Below are positions 21,904 through 30,534 of a stretch of 64,000 nucleotides of DNA, one piece after another. A program made the position numbers and the translations under genes. Each line of letters starts with the position of its first letter. The stretch's first letter is position 1. This DNA comes from an uncultured Clostridium sp. GTDB lineage: Bacteria; Bacillota; Clostridia; Lachnospirales; Lachnospiraceae. Location of the stretch: assembly GCA_900538475.1 (NCBI GenBank), contig UPYT01000015.1, positions 1 through 64,000 of the forward strand, in the 5' to 3' direction. A model generated the notes under the pieces. It saw only the letters and a program-made list of their open reading frames with translations. It made no database searches and was not told the DNA's origin.

Positions 21904-22272
21904 TTAGTGTCTGTCCGGCACGATTTCGATCCAGTATCCGTCTGGATCCAGGATAAAATAGATTCCCATTTTTTCGTTTTCAAAGCAAATGACTCCCTGA
22001 TCTTTGTGGAGCTGATGGAGACGATCGTATTCATCTGTTTTAAAGGCGAGATGAAATTCGCATTCTCCTAAATTATATGGCTCGGTTCGATCGCGAAGCC
22101 AGGTTAATTCCAGGGTAAAGTCGCTGCTTCCATCGCCTAAATAAACCAGTTTAAAGGAACCGTCTTCAGCCACTTTTTCTCTTACTGGCTCTAAATTCAA
22201 AGAATCTTTGTAGAATTTCAGGCTTTTTTCCAGATCAAGAACATTAAAATTAAAATGATTAAATGTTGTCAT
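21904..22272 (-). CDS. VOC family protein (glyoxalase I-like)
   Basis: This 122-residue protein has the paired beta-alpha-beta-beta-beta modules of the vicinal oxygen chelate fold: FNHFNFNVLDLEKSLKFYKDSLNLEPV at the start and FILDPDGYWIEIVPD at the end. His6, Glu55 and the C-terminal Glu118 in WIEIV are in positions that can bind metal, as in lactoylglutathione lyase (GloA). The overall pattern is close to GloA, but VOC proteins have many substrates, so methylglyoxal detoxification is only a possibility. It is a single gene convergent with the START-like gene; AGAGAGG precedes the ATG. Confidence 0.8.
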   Translation of the reverse strand: MTTFNHFNFNVLDLEKSLKFYKDSLNLEPVREKVAEDGSFKLVYLGDGSSDFTLELTWLRDRTEPYNLGECEFHLAFKTDEYDRLHQLHKDQGVICFENEKMGIYFILDPDGYWIEIVPDRH

Positions 22273-22314
22273 AAGCGAACCTCTCTTTGCGTTTGATTAA
22301 ATGATTGTTTTTTA

Positions 22315-22335
22315 TAACTGTTCTGAATAGTTACG
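22315..22335. repeat. Minimal repeat A (boundaries only)
   Basis: TAACTGTTC and GAATAGTTACG lie almost back to back, as if the interior of repeat A were missing. Confidence 0.55.
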
Positions 22336-22503
22336 TTTTTCATTATGAAAAATCATTCCTATGAAAGATAAACCCTCAGCAGCTATGGAAGTGCAGTGCG
22401 GATGCCAAATGACAGGATTAGCAGCTTGTTGTAAAACGAATTACGCAGTACAGGTTTAAAGGTTTAAAGGTTTCATAGAGATGCATCATAAACTTATTTA
22501 AAA

Positions 22504-22519
22504 TGTTTCACGTGAAACA
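22504..22519. promoter_or_regulatory. parS site 2
   Basis: TGTTTCACGTGAAACA, perfect palindrome identical to site 1, located between the VOC gene and the alpha/beta hydrolase gene, about 1.3 kb before parA. The rest of the 22273-22573 gap has no recognised gene. Confidence 0.95.
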
Positions 22520-22573
22520 TTTTGAAATTTGATGTTTGTTATAAAAATCTGCTGCAAAATAGTTTTACGACTT

Positions 22574-23524
22574 TTACGTAAAGAATGTTTCTACAAGATG
22601 CAGCACTTTTTCTGGAGATTCCAAATGAGGAAGACCTTTTGTTTCTGGGATAATAGCAGTTTCTATGGCAGGATTGCAGTCTTTATATTCATCCAGCCGT
22701 GTCTCGATATCGGAAACAGCAGAGCCGCCAATGATATAGAGACTATTATCGATCTTCCGAATCGCATTGGTAATGTTGCATTTGGTGTAATTACATTTAG
22801 AACTGGCGTAAATGGCCTTGGGAGCATTGCCTAAATGGGCTGCTTCATAGTAGCTGTCTATCAGTTTGGGTTTTACGGAAAATGGATTATAAAATCCGTG
22901 GGAGCATACTTCTTCTGCAATGATATGTTTGCTGGCTGCGATATGATAGAGCAGTGTTCCGATCACAGGCAGTTCAACCATAAATTTATACATTTTTGCC
23001 AGCTTGCCGGGAATCAGGCTGCAATCCAGAATTCTAAGCGGATTGATAAGCATAATCTGATCGAATAAATCCGGATCACTTGCACAGGCCATAACAGGGA
23101 TAGAAGCAGATTCTCCAGAAGCAATAACATTTGTCCGATGGCCAATAACAGATTTAATGAAATCTGAAATCAGCTGTACATACAGATAATTGGTATAAGT
23201 CATGTTTATTTTTTCTGATCGACCACATCCCAGCAAATCTATGGTGTAAACCGTATAATGCTCTTGAAGCAACGGTACTAATTGACTCCACTCATGTCCA
23301 CTGGCTGCAGCATGAATATCATGGATCAAAAGCAGTGGTTTTCCACTTCCTGTTTTTGTATAGTGGATGTTTCCCAATCGCCATTTATAACATAGGGATT
23401 TGGGCTCAGAAAGTAAATTCTTTGAAATAGCTGAAATCTTTATGCATTTATTGATTGCAGCAATCGATGCGGTTGTTCCGGCAGAAATAAGGAGTAAGGT
23501 GAAAAGCTTGTTTTTGGTACGCAT
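22574..23524 (-). CDS. Alpha/beta hydrolase, membrane-anchored
   Basis: The 316-residue protein has an N-terminal hydrophobic segment (about 7-24) that could anchor it in the membrane. It then shows the alpha/beta hydrolase core: GKPLLLIHDIHAAASGHEW (oxyanion region), YTVYTIDLLGCGRSEK (strand and loop), and a nucleophile elbow SGESAS (Ser about 138) in place of the usual GxSxG. The likely catalytic His is in KGLPHLESPEKV near the C-terminus. The final glycine of the elbow is replaced by Ser, which is tolerated in some families. Substrate unknown. GGGGAGG precedes the ATG. Confidence 0.8.
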   Translation of the reverse strand: MRTKNKLFTLLLISAGTTASIAAINKCIKISAISKNLLSEPKSLCYKWRLGNIHYTKTGSGKPLLLIHDIHAAASGHEWSQLVPLLQEHYTVYTIDLLGCGRSEKINMTYTNYLYVQLISDFIKSVIGHRTNVIASGESASIPVMACASDPDLFDQIMLINPLRILDCSLIPGKLAKMYKFMVELPVIGTLLYHIAASKHIIAEEVCSHGFYNPFSVKPKLIDSYYEAAHLGNAPKAIYASSKCNYTKCNITNAIRKIDNSLYIIGGSAVSDIETRLDEYKDCNPAIETAIIPETKGLPHLESPEKVLHLVETFFT

Positions 23525-23750
23525 AAATACCTCCCCTGAACAATATTGAGCTGCAAAAAGCTCAGTCTCTTCCTATTAGTATAATACAATTTTGCGTCAT
23601 ATACAACGAGAAACGAGGAAAAGTTGACGTACTGCTGAATAATTTATGGGGATTTTACGAAAATTTCATGAGATTAATTTTCTGATATACATAGGAAAAG
23701 ATGGAAAAGTATGTTATACTTAATACCAATACAGATATTACTATACTATA

Positions 23751-23823
23751 GTAGCTGTTCAAAAAAGCGCATTTCCTGTTTTTAGACAATCGGTCAGGTT
23801 TATCTCCGCTTCTGGATAGTTAC
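23751..23823. repeat. Degenerate repeat A upstream of parA
   Basis: GTAGCTGTTCA on the left and TCTGGATAGTTAC on the right bound 73 bases just before the parA ribosome-binding site. The interior lacks the conserved hairpin. Confidence 0.5.
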
Positions 23824-23842
23824 CAAGAATAAAGGAAAGAAT

Positions 23843-24610
23843 ATGGGAAGAATAATAGCAATTGCAAATCAAAAGGGTGGAGTAGGGAAAACTACAACAG
23901 CCATTAATTTGTCCGCCTGTTTAGCAGAGGCTGGACAGAAGGTACTTGCTGTGGATTTTGATCCGCAGGGAAATGCCACCAGTGGCCTTGGTTTTGAAAA
24001 GGGATATATGGATAAAACTGTTTACGAGCTGCTGATGGATGAATGTCAGTTGGATGAGTGTATCGTGAAGGAGGTTCAGGAAAATCTGGATGTCCTTCCA
24101 TCTGACGTAAATCTGGCAGGAGCTGAGATTGAACTCCTTGATGTGGCAAATAAGGAATCACTGCTGAGAGCGGAACTGGAAAAGGTAAAAGATAATTATG
24201 ATTTTATCATTATCGATTGTCCTCCTTCTCTGAGTCTTCTCACAATCAATGCACTGACAGCATCTGATACTGTTCTTGTTCCGATTCAGTGCGAGTACTA
24301 TGCTCTTGAAGGATTGACACAGATTCTTCAGACTATTGATTTGGTGAAGAAAAAACTGAATCCGAAGCTGGAGTTAGAGGGAGTTGTGTTCACCATGTAC
24401 GATGCGAGAACCAATCTTTCTCTGCAGGTGGTTGAAAATGTAAAGAAGCATTTAAACAGAACTATTTACAAAACAATTATTCCGCGGAATGTTCGTTTGG
24501 CAGAGGCACCCAGCCATGGAATGCCGATCAATCTTTATGATACTCGATCAACGGGAGCAGAAAGTTACAGAATGTTAGCAGCAGAAGTGATCAGCAGAGG
24601 AGAGGTATAA
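23843..24610 (+). CDS. parA: Chromosome partitioning ATPase ParA/Soj
   Basis: The 255-residue deviant Walker ATPase begins GRIIAIANQKGGVGKTTTAINLSA (Walker A KGGVGKTT), with VDFDPQGNATSGLG and the Walker B IIIDCPPSLSLLTINAL. It moves origins by interacting with ParB bound to parS, and in Bacillus the homologue also controls DnaA. A TATACT -10-like box lies at 23715-23720. Its stop codon overlaps the parB start. Confidence 0.97.
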   Translation: MGRIIAIANQKGGVGKTTTAINLSACLAEAGQKVLAVDFDPQGNATSGLGFEKGYMDKTVYELLMDECQLDECIVKEVQENLDVLPSDVNLAGAEIELLDVANKESLLRAELEKVKDNYDFIIIDCPPSLSLLTINALTASDTVLVPIQCEYYALEGLTQILQTIDLVKKKLNPKLELEGVVFTMYDARTNLSLQVVENVKKHLNRTIYKTIIPRNVRLAEAPSHGMPINLYDTRSTGAESYRMLAAEVISRGEV

Positions 24611-25830
24611 TGGCACAGGCAAAGAGAGGACTTGGAAAAGGATTGGGAAGAGGACTTGGAGCTTTGTTTGGAGAAGATGTTGTTGAGGAAGTTGTTCTGG
24701 ATAAGAGAGGCAGCCATTCTCACGAAAACTCTGACAGTGAAGAAGAAAGGGTTTCTCGAGGAAGGAAACATACATCAACATCCAATGTGAAATCCAATGA
24801 GAAGAATCAAGATTCCACTTCTGAAAAAGTTGTACAGAAGAAAGTGGCAGAGGAGAAGATGTCTCAGACCCAGAGCTTATCTGGTGAAGTAGAGAAGCTG
24901 GAACCAAAAACACAGCCAGATGTTTCACGTGAAACATTATCAGATGGTTCTGTTGACAGAGCATCTGTTTTAGATTTTTCACTTGAACAGCAGGCGATCG
25001 AGAAACAGATTTCGGCATCTGAAAAAGGGGAAGAAACGCATGGCGAAATTTATGTGAAGCTTTCCAAGATTGAGCCAAATCGTTCCCAGCCAAGAAAAAA
25101 TTTCGATGAGGAACAGCTTCAGCAGCTGGCAGATTCCATGAAGCGGTATGGTGTACTGCAGCCGCTTCTGGTACAGAAGAGAGAAAATGGATTTGAAATT
25201 ATTGCAGGGGAACGTCGCTGGAGAGCTGCCAAGATGGCAGATTTGAAGGAGGTTCCTGTGGTAGTCCGGGAATATGATCCGCAGCAGACCATGGAAATCG
25301 CGTTGATCGAAAATGTTCAGAGAGAAGATTTGAACCCGATTGAAGAGGCTATGGCATATCAACAGCTGATTCAGGAATTTAATTTGAAGCAGGAAGAAAT
25401 TGCGGAGAGAGTATCCAAAAGCAGAACAACGATTACTAATAGCCTGAGATTGCTGAATCTTGCAAAAGAGGTACAGCAGATGCTGGTTGAAAACCGTCTT
25501 TCCAGCGGACATGCAAGAGCGCTTTTGTCTTTAGAAGATCCCAAGCTGCAGATTGAACTGGCTCATAAGATTGAACAGAATAAAATGAGCGTTCGTGAAG
25601 TAGAAAAGGCTGTAAAGCTGATGGGAAAAGAAAAGAAACCGAAAAAAGAAAAACAGGTAGATGAAGCGCTTGAGCTGGTATTTCGGGATCTGGAAGAACG
25701 GATGAAAACGGTTATGGGTACGAAGGTAAATATTAGCCGAAAGGATAAATCAAAAGGAAAAATTGAAATTGAGTATTATTCGGAGTCGGAGCTGGAGCGT
25801 ATTGTAGAATTGATTGAATCCATCCGGTAA
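24610..25830 (+). CDS. parB: Chromosome partitioning protein ParB/Spo0J, with internal parS
   Basis: ParB is a CTP-dependent clamp that loads at parS. The 406-residue protein has an N-terminal GLGKGLGRGLGALFG (ParA-activating type), then a long charged region (about 20-145), the ParB N domain with QPRKNFDEEQLQQLADSMK and IIAGERRWRAAK, the CTP-binding region IALIENVQREDLNPIEEA, and an HTH segment with VSKSRTTITNSLRLL. The charged insert makes it about 100 residues longer than Bacillus Spo0J. A perfect parS is embedded in the insert's coding sequence (24921-24936). ATG overlaps the parA stop codon. Confidence 0.96.
   Translation: MAQAKRGLGKGLGRGLGALFGEDVVEEVVLDKRGSHSHENSDSEEERVSRGRKHTSTSNVKSNEKNQDSTSEKVVQKKVAEEKMSQTQSLSGEVEKLEPKTQPDVSRETLSDGSVDRASVLDFSLEQQAIEKQISASEKGEETHGEIYVKLSKIEPNRSQPRKNFDEEQLQQLADSMKRYGVLQPLLVQKRENGFEIIAGERRWRAAKMADLKEVPVVVREYDPQQTMEIALIENVQREDLNPIEEAMAYQQLIQEFNLKQEEIAERVSKSRTTITNSLRLLNLAKEVQQMLVENRLSSGHARALLSLEDPKLQIELAHKIEQNKMSVREVEKAVKLMGKEKKPKKEKQVDEALELVFRDLEERMKTVMGTKVNISRKDKSKGKIEIEYYSESELERIVELIESIR
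24921..24936. promoter_or_regulatory. parS site 3, inside parB
   Basis: TGTTTCACGTGAAACA, identical to sites 1 and 2; read in frame it encodes VSRET within the low-complexity region of ParB. Bacillus also carries a parS inside spo0J. Confidence 0.95.
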
Positions 25831-25860
25831 GGGATATGCAAAAGACAGGAGTGAACAAAG

Positions 25861-26385
25861 ATGGAAGGAAGTATTTTGAATAACCTGGGATTTGATCCCG
25901 TCTATCTTATCATTGCCCAGTCGGCTATCACATTGATACTGCTGGTCGTTGTTATTGTGTGTATAGTTAAGATAAAAAAGTTATACCGGCGGTATGATTA
26001 TTTTATGAGAGGGAAAGATGCGGAATCAATGGAGGAAATGATCATAAAACAGATGGAGGATATTATTGATCTGAAATCTCAGGATCGGGCCAATAAAGAT
26101 TCTATTCGCACAGCTAATAAGAATTCCAGAGCGTCTTTTCAAAAAATGGGTATTGTAAAATACAATGCGTTTAAAGGAATGGGCGGAAATTTGAGCTTTG
26201 CTCTGGCATTACTGGATTATACAAATACAGGTTTTGTGATTAACTCTGTTCACAGCAGAGAAGGGTGTTATCTCTATATTAAAGATGTAGATAGAGGTCA
26301 GACAGATGTTGCCCTTGGTAATGAAGAAAAAATGGCGCTGGAACAGGCCTTAGGCTATAAGGAAAAGAATATAGCTGCTCAGTAA
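25861..26385 (+). CDS. DUF4446 family protein
   Basis: The 174-residue protein has one transmembrane helix near the N-terminus (about 16-39) followed by a cytoplasmic domain with YDYFMRGKDAESMEEMI, and LSFALALLDYTNTGFVINSVHSREGCYLY. This is the DUF4446 family, which in Clostridia regularly follows parAB. Function is unknown. It starts 30 bases after parB and is probably in the same operon. Confidence 0.85.
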   Translation: MEGSILNNLGFDPVYLIIAQSAITLILLVVVIVCIVKIKKLYRRYDYFMRGKDAESMEEMIIKQMEDIIDLKSQDRANKDSIRTANKNSRASFQKMGIVKYNAFKGMGGNLSFALALLDYTNTGFVINSVHSREGCYLYIKDVDRGQTDVALGNEEKMALEQALGYKEKNIAAQ

Positions 26386-27023
26386 GACAGCAAAAAAGCG
26401 CAGGGCAAATAGCCTGGAGGATAGCAGAAAGCACAGGCAGTCTTGAAGTGGAAGAGAGCAGACACCAAAGCACAGGCAGCATTGAGGTGGAAGAGAGCAA
26501 ACACCAAAAGCGCAGGCAGCCCTGAATTGAAAAAGAGCGGACATCAAAACCATAGACAGTTTGAAGTGAAAGAGAGAGGAACATAAAGGCGAGCAGGATA
26601 AGAGAAACGTGCGTGTGGCTGCAAATAAAAAAAGAAAATAGGACGATATCAATGAGGGGGGGCATTTGAAGAATGTTCCTCTTCGTTGTTTTATAAAAGA
26701 AGTTTGGCCTATGAAATAAAAGAACCATGAAATAAAAGGACTACGAAATATAAAAGAACTACGAAATAAAAGCTCAACAAGAAAGCCCAACAAGAAAACC
26801 CCAACAATAAAACTCCAACAAGAAAAACCTAACAAGAAAAACTCAATTAAGAAAACCTTAACAAGAAAAGCCCGACAAGAAAACCCCAACAAGAAAGACT
26901 AATAATAAAAGCCCATGCGAGAATAGGCGCTACGCACCGGAATTGCGACTTTCCCAGAACAGAAAGTATACTCCATTTATGGACTGTAAGAAAATAAAAT
27001 AAAAATTACAAAATCATCACTGG
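26386..27023. repeat. Intergenic region filled with degenerate short tandem repeats
   Basis: About 640 bases with no credible gene. From 26428 to 26588 there are about four diverged copies of a unit of roughly 40 bases built on GCACAGGCAG...TTGAAGTGGAAGAGAGC. From 26714 to 26910 there is first a unit like GAAATAAAAGAACTAC (about four copies), then about ten copies of a 12-14 base unit like AACAAGAAAACCCC. The open frame on the minus strand here only reflects the repeats. Confidence 0.65.
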
Positions 27024-27043
27024 TAGGGCGATATATCGCCCTA
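27024..27043. promoter_or_regulatory. Perfect 20-base palindrome upstream of the HTH gene
   Basis: TAGGGCGATATATCGCCCTA is fully self-complementary and lies 52 bases before the small HTH gene. It could be an operator, possibly for that regulator. Confidence 0.55.
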
Positions 27044-27094
27044 AGATCTTCCAAAATTCGACTAAACTAGTCCATAATAAGGCGGATTCTTCTG

Positions 27095-27334
27095 ATGACG
27101 ATAAGTGAAGCAACAAGCTATAGAATTACAGAATTATGTAAGGAAAAAAAGCTGAGTGGATATTCCGTTACCTATAAGGCCGGGATTCCTGAGTCAACTT
27201 ATAAAAGTATTGTAAATGGAAAAAGCAAGAATCCGGGAATCGTTAATATCAACAGAATAGCAGATGGCCTTGGCGTAACGATTCGCGAGTTTTATGATTC
27301 TGATATTTTTGACGATCTGGAGCCGGATGAATAA
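27095..27334 (+). CDS. Small XRE/Cro-type HTH regulator
   Basis: This 79-residue protein is almost entirely one helix-turn-helix domain: SYRITELCKEKKLSGYSVTYKAGIPESTYKSIV with the recognition helix near residues 38-52, then NGKSKNPGIVNINRIADGLGVTIREFYD. It would be a DNA-binding regulator acting as a dimer. Targets are unknown; the 20-base palindrome upstream is a candidate site. The start is the first ATG; the ribosome-binding region is weak. Confidence 0.8.
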   Translation: MTISEATSYRITELCKEKKLSGYSVTYKAGIPESTYKSIVNGKSKNPGIVNINRIADGLGVTIREFYDSDIFDDLEPDE

Positions 27335-27537
27335 TTTATCAGAAGAAAGAAGGAACAACGTAAACCAGGCCAGGGAGCCCTTAGAAGAAAATCTGACAGA
27401 TTCATAATATCATTATTTCGTATTCTATTTAAAAAATTTCACTCTTCACCGCGGTAATTTATGAAAACAAAATCAGGGTTTTATACATTTTGCATATAAA
27501 AGAATGAAAAAAAGTTTAAAAATTAGATATCATTTCA

Positions 27538-27566
27538 TTGACAATTATTTAACGAGCAAGTATAAT
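27538..27566 (+). promoter_or_regulatory. Consensus promoter of adhE
   Basis: TTGACA (27538-27543) and TATAAT (27561-27566) are separated by 17 bases. Immediately downstream TTGTTAAAAAAATATC (27580-27595) contains the left half of the Rex (NADH-sensing repressor) consensus TTGTTAA-N4-TTAACAA; the right half is not conserved. The remainder of the 27335-27698 gap is AT-rich with no gene. Confidence 0.75.
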
Positions 27567-27698
27567 GCTTATAGTGACATTGTTAAAAAAATATCGACTT
27601 TTAAATGAGATATTTTATGTCGGACTTGAATATAGGAAACAGAAAAAACTTTTAGGATATCATTACTTTTATCATTATTTTATGGAGGATAAGTGACA

Positions 27699-30311
27699 AT
27701 GGCAGAGAAGCAGACAATTGCAGTTCCCGAAATCATTGACAATGTAGAAGCTCTGGAAGTAAAGATGCAGGCAATGCGTGAGGCTCAGAAGATTTTTGCT
27801 ACCTTTACTCAGGAGCAGGTCGATAAAATTTTCTACGAGGCAGCATCTGCAGCCAACAAAATGAGAATCCCGCTGGCTAAGATGGCAGTGGCCGAGACCG
27901 GCATGGGTGTTGTAGAAGATAAGGTTATTAAAAATAACTATGCAGCAGAGTATATTTACAATGCTTACAAGAACACCAAAACCTGCGGTGTGGTAGAAGA
28001 AGATAAGGCGTACGGAATCAAGAAAATTGCAGAGCCTATCGGTCTGGTAGCAGCAGTTATTCCTACTACAAACCCGACCTCCACTGCTATTTTCAAAACT
28101 CTGATTTGCCTGAAAACAAGAAATGCAATTATTATTTCCCCACATCCCCGTGCAAAAGAATCTACCATTGCAGCAGCAAAGGTTGTTCTGGATGCAGCTG
28201 TTAAGGCTGGCGCACCGGAGGGAATTATCGGATGGATTGACGTACCGTCTCTGGAGCTGACCAACACAGTTATGAAGGATGCAGATATTATTCTGGCAAC
28301 CGGCGGCCCGGGTATGGTTAAGGCAGCTTATTCTTCCGGAAAACCGGCGCTGGGCGTAGGCGCAGGAAATACCCCGGTTATTCTGGACGACACTGCTGAT
28401 ATTAAGATGGCAGTAAACTCCATTATTCATTCCAAAACCTTTGATAACGGTATGATTTGTGCTTCTGAGCAGTCTGTAACTGTCCTGGCATCTGTTTATG
28501 ATGAAGTAAAGAAAGAATTCGCATACCGCGGTTGCTACTTCCTGAAGCCGGAAGAGCTGGATAAGGTAAGAAAGACCATTCTGATCAATGGTTCTCTGAA
28601 TGCAAAGATTGTAGGACAGAGCGCTTATAAGATTGCACAGCTGGCTGGCGTTGAGGTTCCGGTTGATACCAAGATTCTGATCGGTGAGGTTGAGTCTGTA
28701 GATATCAGCGAGGAATTTGCTCATGAGAAGCTGTCTCCGGTACTGGCTATGTACAAGGCTGAGACCTTTGACGAGGCAATTGTAAAGGCTGAGCGTCTGG
28801 TTGCAGACGGCGGTTACGGACATACTGCTTCCCTGTACGTTAACGTAAATGAGCAGGAAAAGATTATGAAGCACGCAGAAGCAATGAAAACCTGCCGTAT
28901 CCTGATTAATACTCCTTCTTCTCACGGCGGTATCGGTGATCTGTACAACTTCAAGCTGGCTCCGTCTCTGACACTGGGCTGCGGCTCCTGGGGCGGCAAC
29001 TCTGTATCTGAGAACGTAGGCGTGAAGCATCTGCTGAACATTAAGACTGTTGCTGAGAGGAGAGAGAATATGCTGTGGTTCCGCGCACCGGAGAAGGTAT
29101 ACTTTAAGAAGGGCTGTCTGCCGGTAGCCCTGGATGAGCTGGGCACTGTTATGCACAAGAAGAGAGCATTTATTGTAACAGACTCCTTCTTATATATGAA
29201 TGGCTACACCAAGCCGATTACTGACAAGCTGGACGAGATGGGTATTGTTTACCAGTGCTTCTCTGATGTTCAGCCGGATCCGACCCTGGCAAATGCACAG
29301 GCTGGTGCAAAGGCTATGACTGCTTTCCAGCCAGATGTAATTATCGCACTGGGCGGCGGTTCCGCAATGGATGCAGGTAAGATCATGTGGGTAATGTACG
29401 AGCATCCGGAAGTAGATTTCCAGGATATGGCAATGCGCTTCATCGATATCCGGAAACGTGTATACACCTTCCCGAAGATGGGTGAGAAGGCTTACTTTGT
29501 AGCAGTTCCGACTTCTTCCGGTACAGGTTCTGAGGTAACTCCGTTTGCTGTTATTACAGATCAGGAGACTGGCGTGAAATATCCGCTGGCTGACTATCAG
29601 CTTCTGCCGAATATGGCAATCGTAGATACTGACAATATGATGAGCCAGCCTAAGGGACTGACCAGCGCATCTGGCGTAGACGTTCTGACTCATGCTCTGG
29701 AGGCTTATGCTTCTGTTATGGCAACTGACTACACAGATGGTCTGGCTCTGAAGGCAATGAAGAACGTATTTGAATACCTGCCCACCGCTTACAGCGACGG
29801 CAGCAATGTAGAGGCAAGAAGCAAAATGGCTGACGCTTCCTGCATGGCTGGTATGGCATTTGCAAATGCATTCCTGGGTGTATGTCATTCCATGGCTCAC
29901 AAGCTGGGCGCATTCCATCACCTGCCTCATGGTATTGCAAACGCACTGTTAATTTCCCTGGTAGTAGAGTTTAACGCTGCTGAGTGCCCGAGAAAGATGG
30001 GAACCTTCTCTCAGTATCAGTATCCGCATACCAGAGCAAGATACGCTGAGTGCGCACGTTTTGTAGGTATTCAGGCTGCAAATGACGAAGAAGCTGTTAA
30101 GAAGCTGATCGATAAGATCGAAGAGCTGAAGGCTGCTGTAGGCGTAAAGAAAACCATCGCTGAGTACGGCGTAGATGAGAAGTACTTCCTGGATACTCTG
30201 GATGCAATGGTAGAGCAGGCATTTGATGACCAGTGCACAGGCGCAAACCCGAGATATCCGCTGATGAGCGAAATCAAGGAAATGTATCTGAGAGCTTACT
30301 ACGGAAAATAA
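27699..30311 (+). CDS. adhE: Bifunctional acetaldehyde-CoA/alcohol dehydrogenase AdhE
   Basis: AdhE reduces acetyl-CoA to ethanol in two NADH-dependent steps. The 870-residue protein has an N-terminal aldehyde dehydrogenase domain (about 1-440), with catalytic cysteine in NGMICASEQSV (about 252), and a C-terminal iron-dependent alcohol dehydrogenase domain (about 455-870) with GGGSAMDAGK and the metal ligands in CHSMAHKLGAFHHLPHG. It regenerates NAD+ in fermentation and forms spirosomes in relatives. The ATG at 27699 lies 10 bases after GGAGG; a GTG two codons earlier is too close. Codon use is more biased to preferred codons than in neighbouring genes, in keeping with high expression. Confidence 0.96.
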   Translation: MAEKQTIAVPEIIDNVEALEVKMQAMREAQKIFATFTQEQVDKIFYEAASAANKMRIPLAKMAVAETGMGVVEDKVIKNNYAAEYIYNAYKNTKTCGVVEEDKAYGIKKIAEPIGLVAAVIPTTNPTSTAIFKTLICLKTRNAIIISPHPRAKESTIAAAKVVLDAAVKAGAPEGIIGWIDVPSLELTNTVMKDADIILATGGPGMVKAAYSSGKPALGVGAGNTPVILDDTADIKMAVNSIIHSKTFDNGMICASEQSVTVLASVYDEVKKEFAYRGCYFLKPEELDKVRKTILINGSLNAKIVGQSAYKIAQLAGVEVPVDTKILIGEVESVDISEEFAHEKLSPVLAMYKAETFDEAIVKAERLVADGGYGHTASLYVNVNEQEKIMKHAEAMKTCRILINTPSSHGGIGDLYNFKLAPSLTLGCGSWGGNSVSENVGVKHLLNIKTVAERRENMLWFRAPEKVYFKKGCLPVALDELGTVMHKKRAFIVTDSFLYMNGYTKPITDKLDEMGIVYQCFSDVQPDPTLANAQAGAKAMTAFQPDVIIALGGGSAMDAGKIMWVMYEHPEVDFQDMAMRFIDIRKRVYTFPKMGEKAYFVAVPTSSGTGSEVTPFAVITDQETGVKYPLADYQLLPNMAIVDTDNMMSQPKGLTSASGVDVLTHALEAYASVMATDYTDGLALKAMKNVFEYLPTAYSDGSNVEARSKMADASCMAGMAFANAFLGVCHSMAHKLGAFHHLPHGIANALLISLVVEFNAAECPRKMGTFSQYQYPHTRARYAECARFVGIQAANDEEAVKKLIDKIEELKAAVGVKKTIAEYGVDEKYFLDTLDAMVEQAFDDQCTGANPRYPLMSEIKEMYLRAYYGK

Positions 30312-30354
30312 GAGAAATACAGAAAAATATAATAAAATACAATAAAACAAAATC

Positions 30355-30411
30355 AGAGACTGAATGCGGAGAAACCGAAGATAGCGGAGACTCCCATCCA
30401 GTCTCTTTTTT
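30355..30411 (+). terminator. Intrinsic terminator after adhE
   Basis: AGAGACTG pairs with CAGTCTCT and is followed by six T. The T run is shared with the start of repeat B. Confidence 0.8.
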
Positions 30412-30534
30412 ATGTCATAGGAAAGAGCATCCTATGACATAAAAACGCTCCGCGAGGATCGCCATGCGGCGGCAGAGAATTTTGTTGCAGAAGCAACCCG
30501 CCGCAGGCGGAGAAGCTCGCTCGCGAGCTTCTTT
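30406..30534. repeat. Dispersed repeat B, copy 1
   Basis: It begins with TTTTTATGTCATAGGA, which pairs with TCCTATGACATAAAAA (16-base arms), continues with CGCTCCGCGAGGATCGCCATG and CCCGCCGCAGGCGGAGA, and ends with the hairpin GAAGCTCGCTCGCGAGCTTC. Copy 2 is at 48542 and a decayed copy at 56821. Confidence 0.75.

Noticed and set aside
26350..26892. A 180-codon minus-strand frame rich in Phe, Leu and Ser
   Set aside because: It lies over two tandem repeat arrays and overlaps the DUF4446 gene end; its hydrophobicity reflects the purine-rich plus strand.
27675..29156. A 493-codon open frame on the minus strand
   Set aside because: It is antisense to adhE, which has clear domains along its whole length; the translation is Cys/Asn/His-rich without family features. 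Strong codon bias of adhE removes stops on the opposite strand.
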